From CAZQYC01 sp964597495 (GTDB lineage: Bacteria > Pseudomonadota > Gammaproteobacteria > Steroidobacterales > Steroidobacteraceae): 48,074 nucleotides of DNA. The stretch lies in assembly GCA_964597495.1 (NCBI GenBank), contig CAZQYC010000021.1, positions 1 through 48,074 on the forward strand, in the 5' to 3' direction. Both the position numbers and the translations under genes were made by a program. Positions 32,925-42,100 of this stretch are shown in pieces (within the stretch, counting starts at the first letter, position 1; each line of letters begins with the position of its first letter). The notes beneath the pieces are model-generated. The model saw only the letters and a program-made list of their open reading frames with translations, was not told the origin of the DNA and made no database searches.

Positions 32925-32945
32925 CGTGGCGCGGTCGGCTTGCAT

Positions 32946-33256
32946 AATGGCGATCGAGCTTTAAGGAGTAGAAGCGGATTCTTGCCCAAATCGGAATAAC
33001 GCGAAAGCGCGCAGGCGTTTTTCCGGCGCCATCGTAGAAGCGTTTTGCCCCTTTTTGCAATTCTTTGCCAATGGCCAACGCTTTCATCCCGATTTGCGAC
33101 TCGCTGCGATTCGTGACCTATACATAGCTTTTAGGGGTCCCGAACTGTATAGTCGGCACGCTTTCATTGCTTTTATCCGGTCAGCTCCTTCACTTGTATG
33201 GTTCCTGCCTCTCCGGATCGCGTCATTCACGCGCAGGCCGGATGAGGTTTCCTTAA
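32946..33256. other. Divergent intergenic region between cpxR-like and rhlE-like genes
   Basis: 311 bases with no supported gene. It should hold both promoters. A plausible -10 element for the helicase is TATACAT near 33119, and a long leader would follow. The segment CGCGAAAGCGCGCAGGCG near 33000 can fold but is not matched elsewhere in the window. Confidence 0.4.
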
Positions 33257-34537
33257 ATGTCCTTCGATACGCTCGGGCTCAAGCCCGAATTGCTGCGTGC
33301 GCTTAGCGAACGCGGCTACACCACCCCTACGCCCGTTCAAGCACGCGCCATTCCGGAAATTCTGGCCGGCCATGATTTACTGGCAGGCGCGCAGACCGGA
33401 ACCGGCAAGACAGCCAGCTTCACCTTGCCGATTCTGCAGCGGCTCTCGGACGCGCAGACCGCTCGCAAGAAATTTCCGCGCGCTTTAATCCTTGTGCCCA
33501 CTCGCGAACTTGCCGCTCAAGTCGGCGACAACGTGCGCACCTACGGCAAGCATCTGTCGATCCGCACGTCGGTCGTATTCGGCGGCGTCAACATCAACCC
33601 GCAAATCGATGAATTGAGTCGCGGCACGGACATCGTGGTCGCAACGCCTGGACGCTTACTCGATCATGCCCAGCAAGGCACGATCGATCTCGACTACATC
33701 GAGGTGCTGGTGCTCGACGAAGCCGATCGTATGCTGGACATGGGTTTCATTCACGACATCAAGCGCGTTCTAAAACTGCTGCCTACTCAGCGTCAGAACC
33801 TGATGTTCTCGGCAACTTACTCGGACGACATTCGCCGCTTGGCGCAAAGTTTTCTGCAGAACCCGGTCGAAGTGGAAGTGGCGCGGCGGAACACGGCGGT
33901 CGAGTCGGTGGAACAGATCGCCTACCAAATCGATAAAGACCGAAAACGCGCGCTGCTTTCGCATCTCATCCGCGACGGACAATGGCAGCAAGTGCTCGTG
34001 TTCGCGCGCACCAAACACGGTGCGAATCGGCTGGCCAAGCAGCTCGAAACCGACGGCATCGCCACGGCCGCCATTCACGGCAACAAAAGCCAGAATGCGC
34101 GCACCAAGGCGCTTGCCGATTTCAAGAGCGGCAAGATCGTCGCGCTCGTTGCCACCGAAGTCGCCGCACGCGGCCTCGACATCAAAGAGCTGCCGCACGT
34201 GGTGAATTACGAATTGCCGAACGTGGCCGAAGACTACGTCCACCGCATCGGCCGTACCGGCCGGGCCGGCGCCACCGGCATCGCCGTATCGCTGGTCGCG
34301 AACGACGAACTCAGTTTGCTCAAGGGAATCGAAAAGCTGATTCGCCGACCGATCCGGCGCGAAACGCTGCCGACGATTTCCGTCGCACCGGTCGTCAAGA
34401 CGCCGCCGCAAACGGCCCCCATGCAGCAACAAAACCGTCCGCGATCGCCGCAGCAACGTCCACAGCAGCATTCGCAATCCGCACGTCGGTGGCACAGCGC
34501 GCCGCGCGGATCGCGTTCAGCGAGCACGCGGGGTTAA
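33257..34537 (+). CDS. DEAD-box RNA helicase, RhlE type
   Basis: 426 residues with the full motif set: Q motif GYTTPTPVQARAIP, Walker A AQTGTGKT, PTRELAAQ, TPGRLLD, DEAD, SAT, ARGLDIKELPHVVNYELP and HRIGRTGRAG. The start MSFDTLGLKPELLRAL is typical of RhlE. The C-terminal tail from about 390 is Gln/Arg/Ser-rich, low complexity and likely disordered, as in RhlE proteins that help RNA decay or ribosome assembly, especially in the cold. GAGG lies ten bases upstream of the ATG. The gene converges with the M49-like peptidase gene across a pair of hairpins. Confidence 0.93.
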   Translation: MSFDTLGLKPELLRALSERGYTTPTPVQARAIPEILAGHDLLAGAQTGTGKTASFTLPILQRLSDAQTARKKFPRALILVPTRELAAQVGDNVRTYGKHLSIRTSVVFGGVNINPQIDELSRGTDIVVATPGRLLDHAQQGTIDLDYIEVLVLDEADRMLDMGFIHDIKRVLKLLPTQRQNLMFSATYSDDIRRLAQSFLQNPVEVEVARRNTAVESVEQIAYQIDKDRKRALLSHLIRDGQWQQVLVFARTKHGANRLAKQLETDGIATAAIHGNKSQNARTKALADFKSGKIVALVATEVAARGLDIKELPHVVNYELPNVAEDYVHRIGRTGRAGATGIAVSLVANDELSLLKGIEKLIRRPIRRETLPTISVAPVVKTPPQTAPMQQQNRPRSPQQRPQQHSQSARRWHSAPRGSRSASTRG

Positions 34538-34551
34538 CCGCAAGAGACCCT

Positions 34552-34618
34552 CACCCCAGCCTTCTCCCGCAACTGGGAGAGGGAGTAAGAAACACCTCTC
34601 CCGGTTGCGGGAGAGGGC
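34552..34618. repeat. Paired palindromes in the convergent intergenic region
   Basis: Two hairpins, CTTCTCCC-gcaact-GGGAGAGGG (34561-34583) and CCTCTCCC-ggttgc-GGGAGAGGG (34595-34617), are inverted near-copies of each other and related to the element at 101-123. Lying between two stops facing each other, they probably end transcription from both sides. Confidence 0.75.
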
Positions 34619-34641
34619 ATTCCCTTTCTGCCCCGCGATTC

Positions 34642-36435
34642 CTACTCCCCCAACACTCCGTACTTAAACAACGGATATTGAAACTCGCGGCTGTCGCGAA
34701 TTTTTTTCGCAACGGCTTCATGCAGTTCCTCGTTCCAAGTCGACCATCGATCGATGAAGGCATCGGCGGCTACACGGTCGCCGTCGTATTGAATCTTTAA
34801 CACGGTTTCGAGCAGTTCGGTCACCGCTGCGGCATAGCGGTCGTAGTGAATCATGATGGCATCGTTAACCGGTTCGATTTCGAACACGCCTTTGTCGATG
34901 AACCAATTGAACTGCATGAGTTGCATGGTGTTGTAAGCCTGCTCGCGCCGCGGTTTTGCATCCTGAAACATGCGGTTGATGCCGCTGGCGTACACCGACA
35001 CCATGTCGTGCTCGGAGTAGATGCCCGCTTTGTGCAGGAGCGGCGCGGCGAATAGCGACACCAAATCGGCTTTCAACTCGTCGTAGGTGTCGGCGGATGA
35101 TTGCAACGCGACATCGAGCGAACGACCGCGACGATCGCGATCGACGCCCAGGTAGTGGCCTATCTCATGCCACAGCGTGCGATTGAGTTCTCCTTCCTCG
35201 GTGAAATCGCTGTCGAACGGCGACGCCATTAATGCTTTCCAGATAGCTTGCGAATTGCTGAAGAGTTCCGGGTTGCGGAGAATATTGGCGCGCACCAAGA
35301 TCGTACGGCCATAGCGTTTCGTAAACAGCGGGTCGTTCGGCAACGCCGTCGCCGTGTTGCGCCCTCGGGTTTGACCGAAATCGGCGATGACGTCGTAGAC
35401 GCCGATAGCAAGCCCGCTGCTGACTTTGCGATGCTGCGGCGACGGCAGCGCATCCTCGATTTCCTGGAGGTCGCGCACCGCTTCGCGCAGTTTCTTGCTG
35501 GCCGCTTCGTCGCGCTTCAGCAAGCTCATCGACATGAACGCTTTGGCGCCGAAGAGTGCGTCGTCGTAGGTCTCGTAGGAACCGATTTGCGCATTGAGAC
35601 GCTTGAAATTGCCGGTCACCCAGGCTGCATCGCCGCTTTCGTAGTCGTCGCTCAGTAAATCGCGGGCACGATTGCGAAGATAGCGGGCGAACTCCGCGTC
35701 GCTGCTTTCGACCGCGCGAGCGGCATGATTCAACCGCTGATAGACGCGGGTAATCTCCGGCGCCCAGCGTACCGACTGCGGCAGGCCGTAGAAATACGCC
35801 GAATCGTCCGTCATACGAAGCGCCTCGAGCCGGCGCCGAAGTCCGGGATGCAAGATATCGATGGCGGGATACTTCGAAAGAATTTCGATGTCGCGCTTCA
35901 GATTCTCGCGAGTTGCACGACGCACCACGGTGCGTTCGCCCAGCACCGATTCGCGTTCTTCCGGATGGGCGAGCAGGAACGCCTCGATTTCGTTGCGATC
36001 CGCATCAAGGGGATAAATGTTTCGATTCGGCGTTTCCGGTTGCACCGGTAGAAACGCTTCGCGCCGATTGTCCGGCGTGGTGGCAATGGGACCTCTGAAC
36101 AGACGATACAGATCGAGAAGCGCCTGCGTTTCCTGCGGCCGGCCTTGTTTTGCGCTTAACTCGACCAGCGTATCGAATGATTCCAGAGCCTCCGGATGGC
36201 GCGCGTCTTCGTAAATCCGTTGCAGCAGCTTGCCTGCTTCCACCAATTCCTGCAGAGCACGCCGCTCGCCTTGAGACAAATCGCCGAGCGGCGGATCGAG
36301 CCGCACGGTTTTGGTGAGATCGAGCACTTCCGGCGTCCGTTCCGGCGGCCAATACCCGGGAGGCAACTCGTCGGCGGACGTGAACGATACCGAACCGATC
36401 GCAATGACAAAGGCGGCGACAAATGAAATACGCAT
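34642..36435 (-). CDS. M49-like (dipeptidyl-peptidase III-related) zinc peptidase, secreted
   Basis: 597 residues with a signal peptide (MRISFVAAFVIAIGSVSFTSA). The zinc site is His423-Glu424 and His427 in LWHEIGHYLGV, with Glu453 in YDELKADLVSLF as the third ligand. The ELKADLV pattern and overall helical fold resemble M49 proteins (dipeptidyl-peptidase III and the peptidase part of plant-type Nudix-fused proteins), which usually carry HExxxH; this one has HExxH. It would be an exported peptidase trimming short peptides. The stop sits next to the paired hairpins, and the SRPBCC gene is upstream with about 94 bp between. Confidence 0.75.
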   Translation of the reverse strand: MRISFVAAFVIAIGSVSFTSADELPPGYWPPERTPEVLDLTKTVRLDPPLGDLSQGERRALQELVEAGKLLQRIYEDARHPEALESFDTLVELSAKQGRPQETQALLDLYRLFRGPIATTPDNRREAFLPVQPETPNRNIYPLDADRNEIEAFLLAHPEERESVLGERTVVRRATRENLKRDIEILSKYPAIDILHPGLRRRLEALRMTDDSAYFYGLPQSVRWAPEITRVYQRLNHAARAVESSDAEFARYLRNRARDLLSDDYESGDAAWVTGNFKRLNAQIGSYETYDDALFGAKAFMSMSLLKRDEAASKKLREAVRDLQEIEDALPSPQHRKVSSGLAIGVYDVIADFGQTRGRNTATALPNDPLFTKRYGRTILVRANILRNPELFSNSQAIWKALMASPFDSDFTEEGELNRTLWHEIGHYLGVDRDRRGRSLDVALQSSADTYDELKADLVSLFAAPLLHKAGIYSEHDMVSVYASGINRMFQDAKPRREQAYNTMQLMQFNWFIDKGVFEIEPVNDAIMIHYDRYAAAVTELLETVLKIQYDGDRVAADAFIDRWSTWNEELHEAVAKKIRDSREFQYPLFKYGVLGE

Positions 36436-36529
36436 TCCTCTAAGAGTACCGCAAAGCCATGCAGGCCGCTGCCGGTGCGCAGAGAGTTTTTTACGGCCGT
36501 TCGGTTACGGCCCAATCGGTATTGGGCAA

Positions 36530-37162
36530 TTACTTTCTTGCGTCGCCCTTAGCGTCACCCCTGACGGGATTTTTAGCGTCGCTTTTAGGATCGTCGGGGT
36601 TGCCCGTGGAGATGAAACGGCCAAGTCGCTGCATTTGCAGGGTCAATACACTGTCGACCAAGGGTGCCAGTGCCGTTAAGGACTGGGAAGAATACCCGCC
36701 CACGGTGTAAGTCACCGAAATCTTGGATCCGCCGCCGGCCGATTCGATGTCCCAAGTCAAAACTCCGGCGACGGCCAGTTCTTGCAGCGGTCCAAGTGCG
36801 CCGCTGAGGCGCAGCGATTTCGGCGGCCGTGCATTGATCACCGACATATGTTCGACGCCGTTGTACATTCCCCAGCGCTCGCAAAAACAACCGCCGACGA
36901 ACGGCTGCAACGATAAATTGCGAGCATCGCCCGAGTAGGTATGCTCGGGATCCCACCACCGCCCTACGTCGGACAAGGCGCTCCAGGCGGCGGGCGGCGG
37001 CATCGGCACGTTGACGCTAGAGGTCACCGTAAATCCCAAGTCGGTCGCCGACACGAGTTCGGCCTGAACGGATTGAGCGAATGCGACCGTCCACATCGTC
37101 ATCGCCGCCCCAATCACGCGAATCCGTCGACCGGTGGAAAGAACTCGAAACGAGTGCACCAT
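36530..37162 (-). CDS. SRPBCC-family exported protein
   Basis: 210 residues from the ATG at 37162, chosen because GGAGG lies five bases upstream. An earlier in-frame start at 37270 lacks one. A signal peptide (cut near VQA-ELV) precedes a START/SRPBCC-type beta-alpha fold: VNVPMPPPAAWSALSDVGRWWDPEHTYSGDA, CFCERWG, RLSGALGPLQELAVAGVLTWDI and a terminal helix over LTALAPLVDSVLTLQMQRL. The tail is Lys/Asp/Gly-rich. The family binds hydrophobic ligands; none is identified here. It is divergent from the sugar dehydrogenase. Confidence 0.8.
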   Translation of the reverse strand: MVHSFRVLSTGRRIRVIGAAMTMWTVAFAQSVQAELVSATDLGFTVTSSVNVPMPPPAAWSALSDVGRWWDPEHTYSGDARNLSLQPFVGGCFCERWGMYNGVEHMSVINARPPKSLRLSGALGPLQELAVAGVLTWDIESAGGGSKISVTYTVGGYSSQSLTALAPLVDSVLTLQMQRLGRFISTGNPDDPKSDAKNPVRGDAKGDARK

Positions 37163-37314
37163 ATGGCCTCCGCACGTAGCCACTGACACGAATATGACAC
37201 GAATCTGACGTGAGTTCAGGCAGGCATAGTATCCTCGTTCGATGTCGATCGTAAGGCCGGATCCCCGCATCGAAAGACGTCCCGCCGCGATCCTATTCCA
37301 ACTCGACGAATGTT

Positions 37315-38526
37315 ATGCGCATCGGAAAAATCGGCAAACGCTTCGTTCTCGGCATCGGCGCACTGACTGGAGTGCTCGTTGCCGCCATCGGTTTCATTTG
37401 GTTTGGACCCATTGCGATTTCCGACAAGGAAATGCTGCTCAATAAGTTGATCGGCCGAAGCATCGCGGCGCCGTCGACCACTACCCTGCGAACGCAGTTG
37501 CGAGTTCCTGCCGGCTTCCAACTCGACCTGTTCGCCGACCATTTAAGCGGCGCGCGCATGCTTGAGGTCACCGGCGCCGGCGATGTGCTGGTGTCGATAC
37601 CGCGCGCAGGTCAAATCGTTTGGCTGGAACGCGACCGGAACAACGACGGGCGCAGCGATAGCCGGCATGTTCTGATGGACGGCCTCAATCGACCGCACGG
37701 GCTCGACTTGCACGACGATTATTTGTTCGTCGCCGAGAATGATGCGATCGGGCGCGTGCGCCTCGATAAAACGCAGAGCAAGCTCGACGGCCAGTACGAA
37801 CGCATCGTCCAGGGACTCACGGGCAACGGCAATCACTGGAGCAAGACGGTTCGAATCGGACCGGATGGCTTGCTTTACGTGTCGCAGGGATCGACCTGCA
37901 ACGTTTGCATCGAACAGGATCCGCGGCGTGCTGCGCTGATGCGATTCCGAGCGGACGGGATGGACGGACAGATCATCGCCACGGGTTTGCGTAACAGCGT
38001 CGGCCTCGATTGGTCGCCGTGGGACGGCGCATTGTACGCCACCGAAAACGGCCGCGATTTGTTGGGCGACGACGTACCCAATGAAGAATTGAACCGTATT
38101 GTTCCCGGCGGCTTTTACGGCTGGCCGTTCGTGCACGGCTTTGGCGTCGTCGACCCCGAGTTCGGCACCGATCACTTCAGCGCCGATCAAGGCGCACGAA
38201 TCGCGAAGTCGATTGCGCCCGTGCATGGCTTTCGCGCCCACAACGCACCCCTGGGTTTTCGCTTTTTACGCAAACCGCCGCCGGGTTTCGAGCGCAGCGC
38301 CCTCGTCGCACTGCACGGTTCGTGGAACCGCTCGACGCCGGACGGCTACAAAGTCGCTGCATTGCACTGGGCCAACGACGGCAAGATCGAAGAACGCGAT
38401 TTCCTGACCGGCTTTCTATCCGACAAGGGCGTTATCGGTCGCCCCGTGGACGTCGCCGAAGCGCCCAGCGCTATCTACATTTCGGACGACTATGCGGGCG
38501 CAATCTATCGCGTGACGTGGGAATGA
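37315..38526 (+). CDS. PQQ-dependent sugar dehydrogenase-like beta-propeller (YliI/sorbosone dehydrogenase group)
   Basis: 403 residues. An N-terminal helix (about 8-32) anchors or exports it, with the propeller in the periplasm. Landmarks include VPAGFQLDLFADHL, LNRPHGLDLHDDYLFVAEN, HWSKTVRIGPDGLLYVSQGSTCNVC, GLRNSVGLDWSPWDGALYATENGRD, GFYGWPFV and HGSWNRSTPDGYKV. These match the soluble glucose dehydrogenase/L-sorbosone dehydrogenase family, where PQQ sits at the propeller top. It would oxidise a sugar or aldose to a lactone. Whether PQQ is used here is not provable from sequence; some members are cofactor-free. It converges with the rhomboid gene. Confidence 0.85.
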   Translation: MRIGKIGKRFVLGIGALTGVLVAAIGFIWFGPIAISDKEMLLNKLIGRSIAAPSTTTLRTQLRVPAGFQLDLFADHLSGARMLEVTGAGDVLVSIPRAGQIVWLERDRNNDGRSDSRHVLMDGLNRPHGLDLHDDYLFVAENDAIGRVRLDKTQSKLDGQYERIVQGLTGNGNHWSKTVRIGPDGLLYVSQGSTCNVCIEQDPRRAALMRFRADGMDGQIIATGLRNSVGLDWSPWDGALYATENGRDLLGDDVPNEELNRIVPGGFYGWPFVHGFGVVDPEFGTDHFSADQGARIAKSIAPVHGFRAHNAPLGFRFLRKPPPGFERSALVALHGSWNRSTPDGYKVAALHWANDGKIEERDFLTGFLSDKGVIGRPVDVAEAPSAIYISDDYAGAIYRVTWE

Positions 38527-38554
38527 GTTGAACTCGCCCGGATTCTCGCCCGGA

Positions 38555-39166
38555 CTAACGCGGCGCGTGACGCCAATACAGAATCAATAGATAGCCGGCA
38601 GCGGCGCCGCCCAAGTGCGCGAAGTGCGCAATGCCTTGATTGCGCGCAAAGATGCCGAGGTATAACTCCAGTGCGGCATAGATCGCGACAAAAACTCTCG
38701 CCGGAATCGGTATGGGAATGGGAAACATGATGAGCCGTCGATCCGGAAAGGCGATGGCGAACGCAAGCAGAATTCCAAAAACCGCCCCCGACGCGCCGAC
38801 CACCAAATACTTCGGCGCGATCCCTACCGCCATCGACACCAATTGAGCAAGCCCGGCGCCTATGATGCAAGTGAAGTAGTAAGCGAGATAACGCTTCTCG
38901 CCCATGCTGCGCTCGACGTCCGAGCCGAACATGAAAAGCGCCAGCATGTTGAAGATGATGTGGGGATACCAATTCGGAGAGTGCAGGAATCCATAGGTAA
39001 CCAATTGCCACAACCCAAAGGGAGCCAAATTGAGCGCGGCCTCGCTTCCCCACGGCCACAATGCAAGGTAGTAGAGCATTTGGCCGCGAAAAAGCATCTC
39101 CATGCCGAAGACCACGACGTTGACGAGAATCAAAATGCGCGTGATGGGGGCTAAAACGGGAAACAT
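38555..39166 (-). CDS. Rhomboid family intramembrane serine protease
   Basis: 203 residues with about six membrane helices. The nucleophile is Ser126 in GASGAVFG and the paired base is His184 in HFAHLGG. The oxyanion/gate residues His69 and Asn73 lie in WYPHIIFNM, and the L1-type loop carries WPWG. It cleaves transmembrane substrates within the bilayer. It is encoded 15 bp from the giant dehydrogenase gene on the same strand, so the two are probably one transcript, with the dehydrogenase first. No substrate is apparent nearby. Length fits the minimal bacterial rhomboids. Confidence 0.92.
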   Translation of the reverse strand: MFPVLAPITRILILVNVVVFGMEMLFRGQMLYYLALWPWGSEAALNLAPFGLWQLVTYGFLHSPNWYPHIIFNMLALFMFGSDVERSMGEKRYLAYYFTCIIGAGLAQLVSMAVGIAPKYLVVGASGAVFGILLAFAIAFPDRRLIMFPIPIPIPARVFVAIYAALELYLGIFARNQGIAHFAHLGGAAAGYLLILYWRHAPR

Positions 39167-39181
39167 AGAAATAGGAAACCG

Positions 39182-42100
39182 TTAAACCAATACGCGCTCG
39201 ATGCCGCCGTCATTAGCCCGCGTCACGTACTGCGGCAGCCAATCCTCGCCCAGAACGTGCTTTGCGATTTCGACGACGATGTAATCGGCATCGAGATCGG
39301 CATCGTCGTTATACCGCTTGAGACCCTGCAAGCACGAAGGACAAGAAGTCAGTACTTTCACCTTCGCATTGACATCGTCGACGCGCAACCGTTCCGCGCC
39401 GGCGCGCATTTCTTGTTCCTTGCGGAAGCGAACTTGCGTCGACACGTCGGGACGCGATACGGCAAACGTTCCGGACTCGCCGCAGCAGCGATCGTTCTTC
39501 TTGATGGTTCCGTTCGCCTGCTCGTTCATCAACGTGTTGACGACCTTAAGCGGATCGTAGGTCTTCATCGGCGAGTGACACGGATCGTGATACATGTAAC
39601 GCGTGCCGGTGACGCCTTCGAGCTTGACGTTCTTTTCCATCAGGTACTCGTGGATGTCGATGATGCGGCAGCCCGGAAAGATTTCTTCGAATTTGTAACC
39701 CTGCAATTGATCGTAGCAAGTGCCGCAACTCACCACGACGGTGCGAATGTCCAAGTAGTTCAGCGTGTTTGCGACGCGATGGAACAGCACGCGATTGTCG
39801 GTGATGATTTTGTCGGCCTTTTCGAAATCACCGGAACCGCGTTGCGGATAGCCGCAACACAAATAACCGGGCGGCAATACGGTTTGCACGCCGACGTGCC
39901 ACAGCATCGCTTGAGTCGCGAGGCCGACTTGCGAGAACAATCGTTCCGAACCGCAGCCGGGAAAATAAAACACCGCCTCCGACTCCGACGTGGTTCGCTT
40001 CGGATCGCGGATCACCGGCACGTAGTGCTTGTCTTCGATATCGAGCAGTGCGCGCGCCGTTCGCTTCGGCAGCCCGCCCGGCATCTTTTTATTGATGAAG
40101 TGAACCACTTGCTCGGTCATCTTCGGCTTGCCGGTGGTCGCGGGCGGACGTCGCGTCTGCGACTTCGCCACGCCCGAGAGCAACGTGTTCGCCAGTCGCT
40201 GCGCCTTGAAGCCCCATTCCAGCATCACTTTACGGCTGAGCTTGATGGTTTCGGGATTGGTGGCGTTCAAGAAAAACATCGACGCGGCCGTGCCGGCGTT
40301 GAACCGTCGCTTCCCCATACGACGCAGTAAGTCGCGCATGGCCATGGACACATCGCCGAAGTCGATGTCGACGGGACACGGCGTTTCGCACTTGTGGCAG
40401 ACGGTGCAGTGATCGGCCACGTCGCCGAACTCGTCGAAGTGACGGATCGACACGCCGCGCCGCGTCTGTTCTTCATATAAGAAGGCCTCGACCAACAGCG
40501 ACGTCGCGAGAATCTTGTTACGCGGCGAATACAGAAGGTTGGCGCGCGGCACGTGCGTCGCGCAGACCGGCTTGCACTTGCCGCAACGCAAGCAATCCTT
40601 GATCGCGCCGGAAATCGAATTGATGTCGGAGTGCTGCATGATCAGCGACTCGTGACCGAGCAACCCGAAGCTCGGCGTGTACGCCTTGGCGAGATTGCCG
40701 CCCGGCAACAGCTTTCCGCGATTGAAACGCCCGTTGCCGTCGATGCGCTCCTTGTAGCGCCGAAATTCGCGCGTCTCGTCGTCGCTCAAGAATTCGAATT
40801 TAGTGATCCCGATGCCGTGCTCTCCCGAAATCACGCCGTCCAGACGGCGCGCGATCTCCATGATCCGTTCCACGGCGGCATTCGCCGTTTTCAACATGTC
40901 GTAGTGATCGGAATTCACCGGAATGTTGGTATGCACGTTGCCGTCGCCCGCGTGCATATGCAAAGCGACGAACACTCGGCCGCGCAGTACGCGGCGATGG
41001 ATCTCCTGAATTTCCGCCAAGACCGGCGTGAACGCGTTGCCCGAGAAAACACTGCGCAGCGGCGCGCGGATTTCACGCTTCCAGGAAACGCGGATGGTAC
41101 GGTCTTGAAGCAGATCGAATACACGGATCTCCCTTCGCTCGTCCAAACGGCGCTGCATCATGCCACCGAGTTCGTCGAGGCCGAGCGCGATCAAATTGAA
41201 CTTCGCATCGCTCAACGTCCGATCCATGTTGCTGAGCAAGTAACTCCAACGCGCGCGCGTCGCGATGAGGAGCTCTTGCGCGCGCGTGCGACGGTCGCCC
41301 AGCAATTCTTCGGGCGGCAAGCGATCGACTTCCGCATCGTCGCTGCTCGCGAGCTTGAGCGGCCCTTGCAGATATTTTTCCAATTCGTCGAGCAATTCCA
41401 GCTTGTTCTTGATCGACAATTCGATATTGATGCGCTCGATCTCGTCGGTGTATTCGCCCATGCGATCCAGGGGAATGACGACGTCCTCGTTGATCTTGAA
41501 CGCATTGGTGTGCTTGGCGATGGCCGCCGTGCGCGAACGATCGAGCCAGAATTTCTTGCGCGCGTCGGCGTTCACCGCAATGAAACCCTCGCCGGTTCGC
41601 GCATTGGCAATGCGCACCACTTCGGAGGTCGCGGCGCCCACCGCCGCTTCATCGTTACCGACGATGTCGCCGATCAATACCATCTTCGGTAGCGTTCCCC
41701 GCTTCGATTTCGTGGCATAACCCACCGCGCGTAGATACCGCTCGTCGAGATGTTCGAGCCCAGCCAAGAACACGCCTTGAGTCGTGTTGAGCCCGTCGAG
41801 ATAGTTCTTGATCTCGACGATCGACGGAATCGCATCGCGCGCCTGACCGAAGAACTCAAGACAAACGGTGCGCGTGTGTTTCGGCATCTTGTGCAGAATG
41901 AAACGCGCCGAGGTGATGATGCCGTCGCAGCCTTCCTTCTGTACGCCGGGCAGTCCGCCTAGAAACTTGTCCGTCACGTCCTTGCCGAGACCCACCTTGC
42001 GAAACTTGCGACCTTCGATCGTGATGTGTTCGGTGCGCAGGACGCGAGCGTCGTTCGGCGGTTCGCGGCCGTCTTTCCACGTGAGGGTGAAGCTCGCGGC

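Noticed and set aside
40553..41692. Open frame of about 379 codons opposite the giant dehydrogenase gene
   Set aside because: Fully antisense to conserved FAD-oxidase sequence, with composition of a complementary frame.
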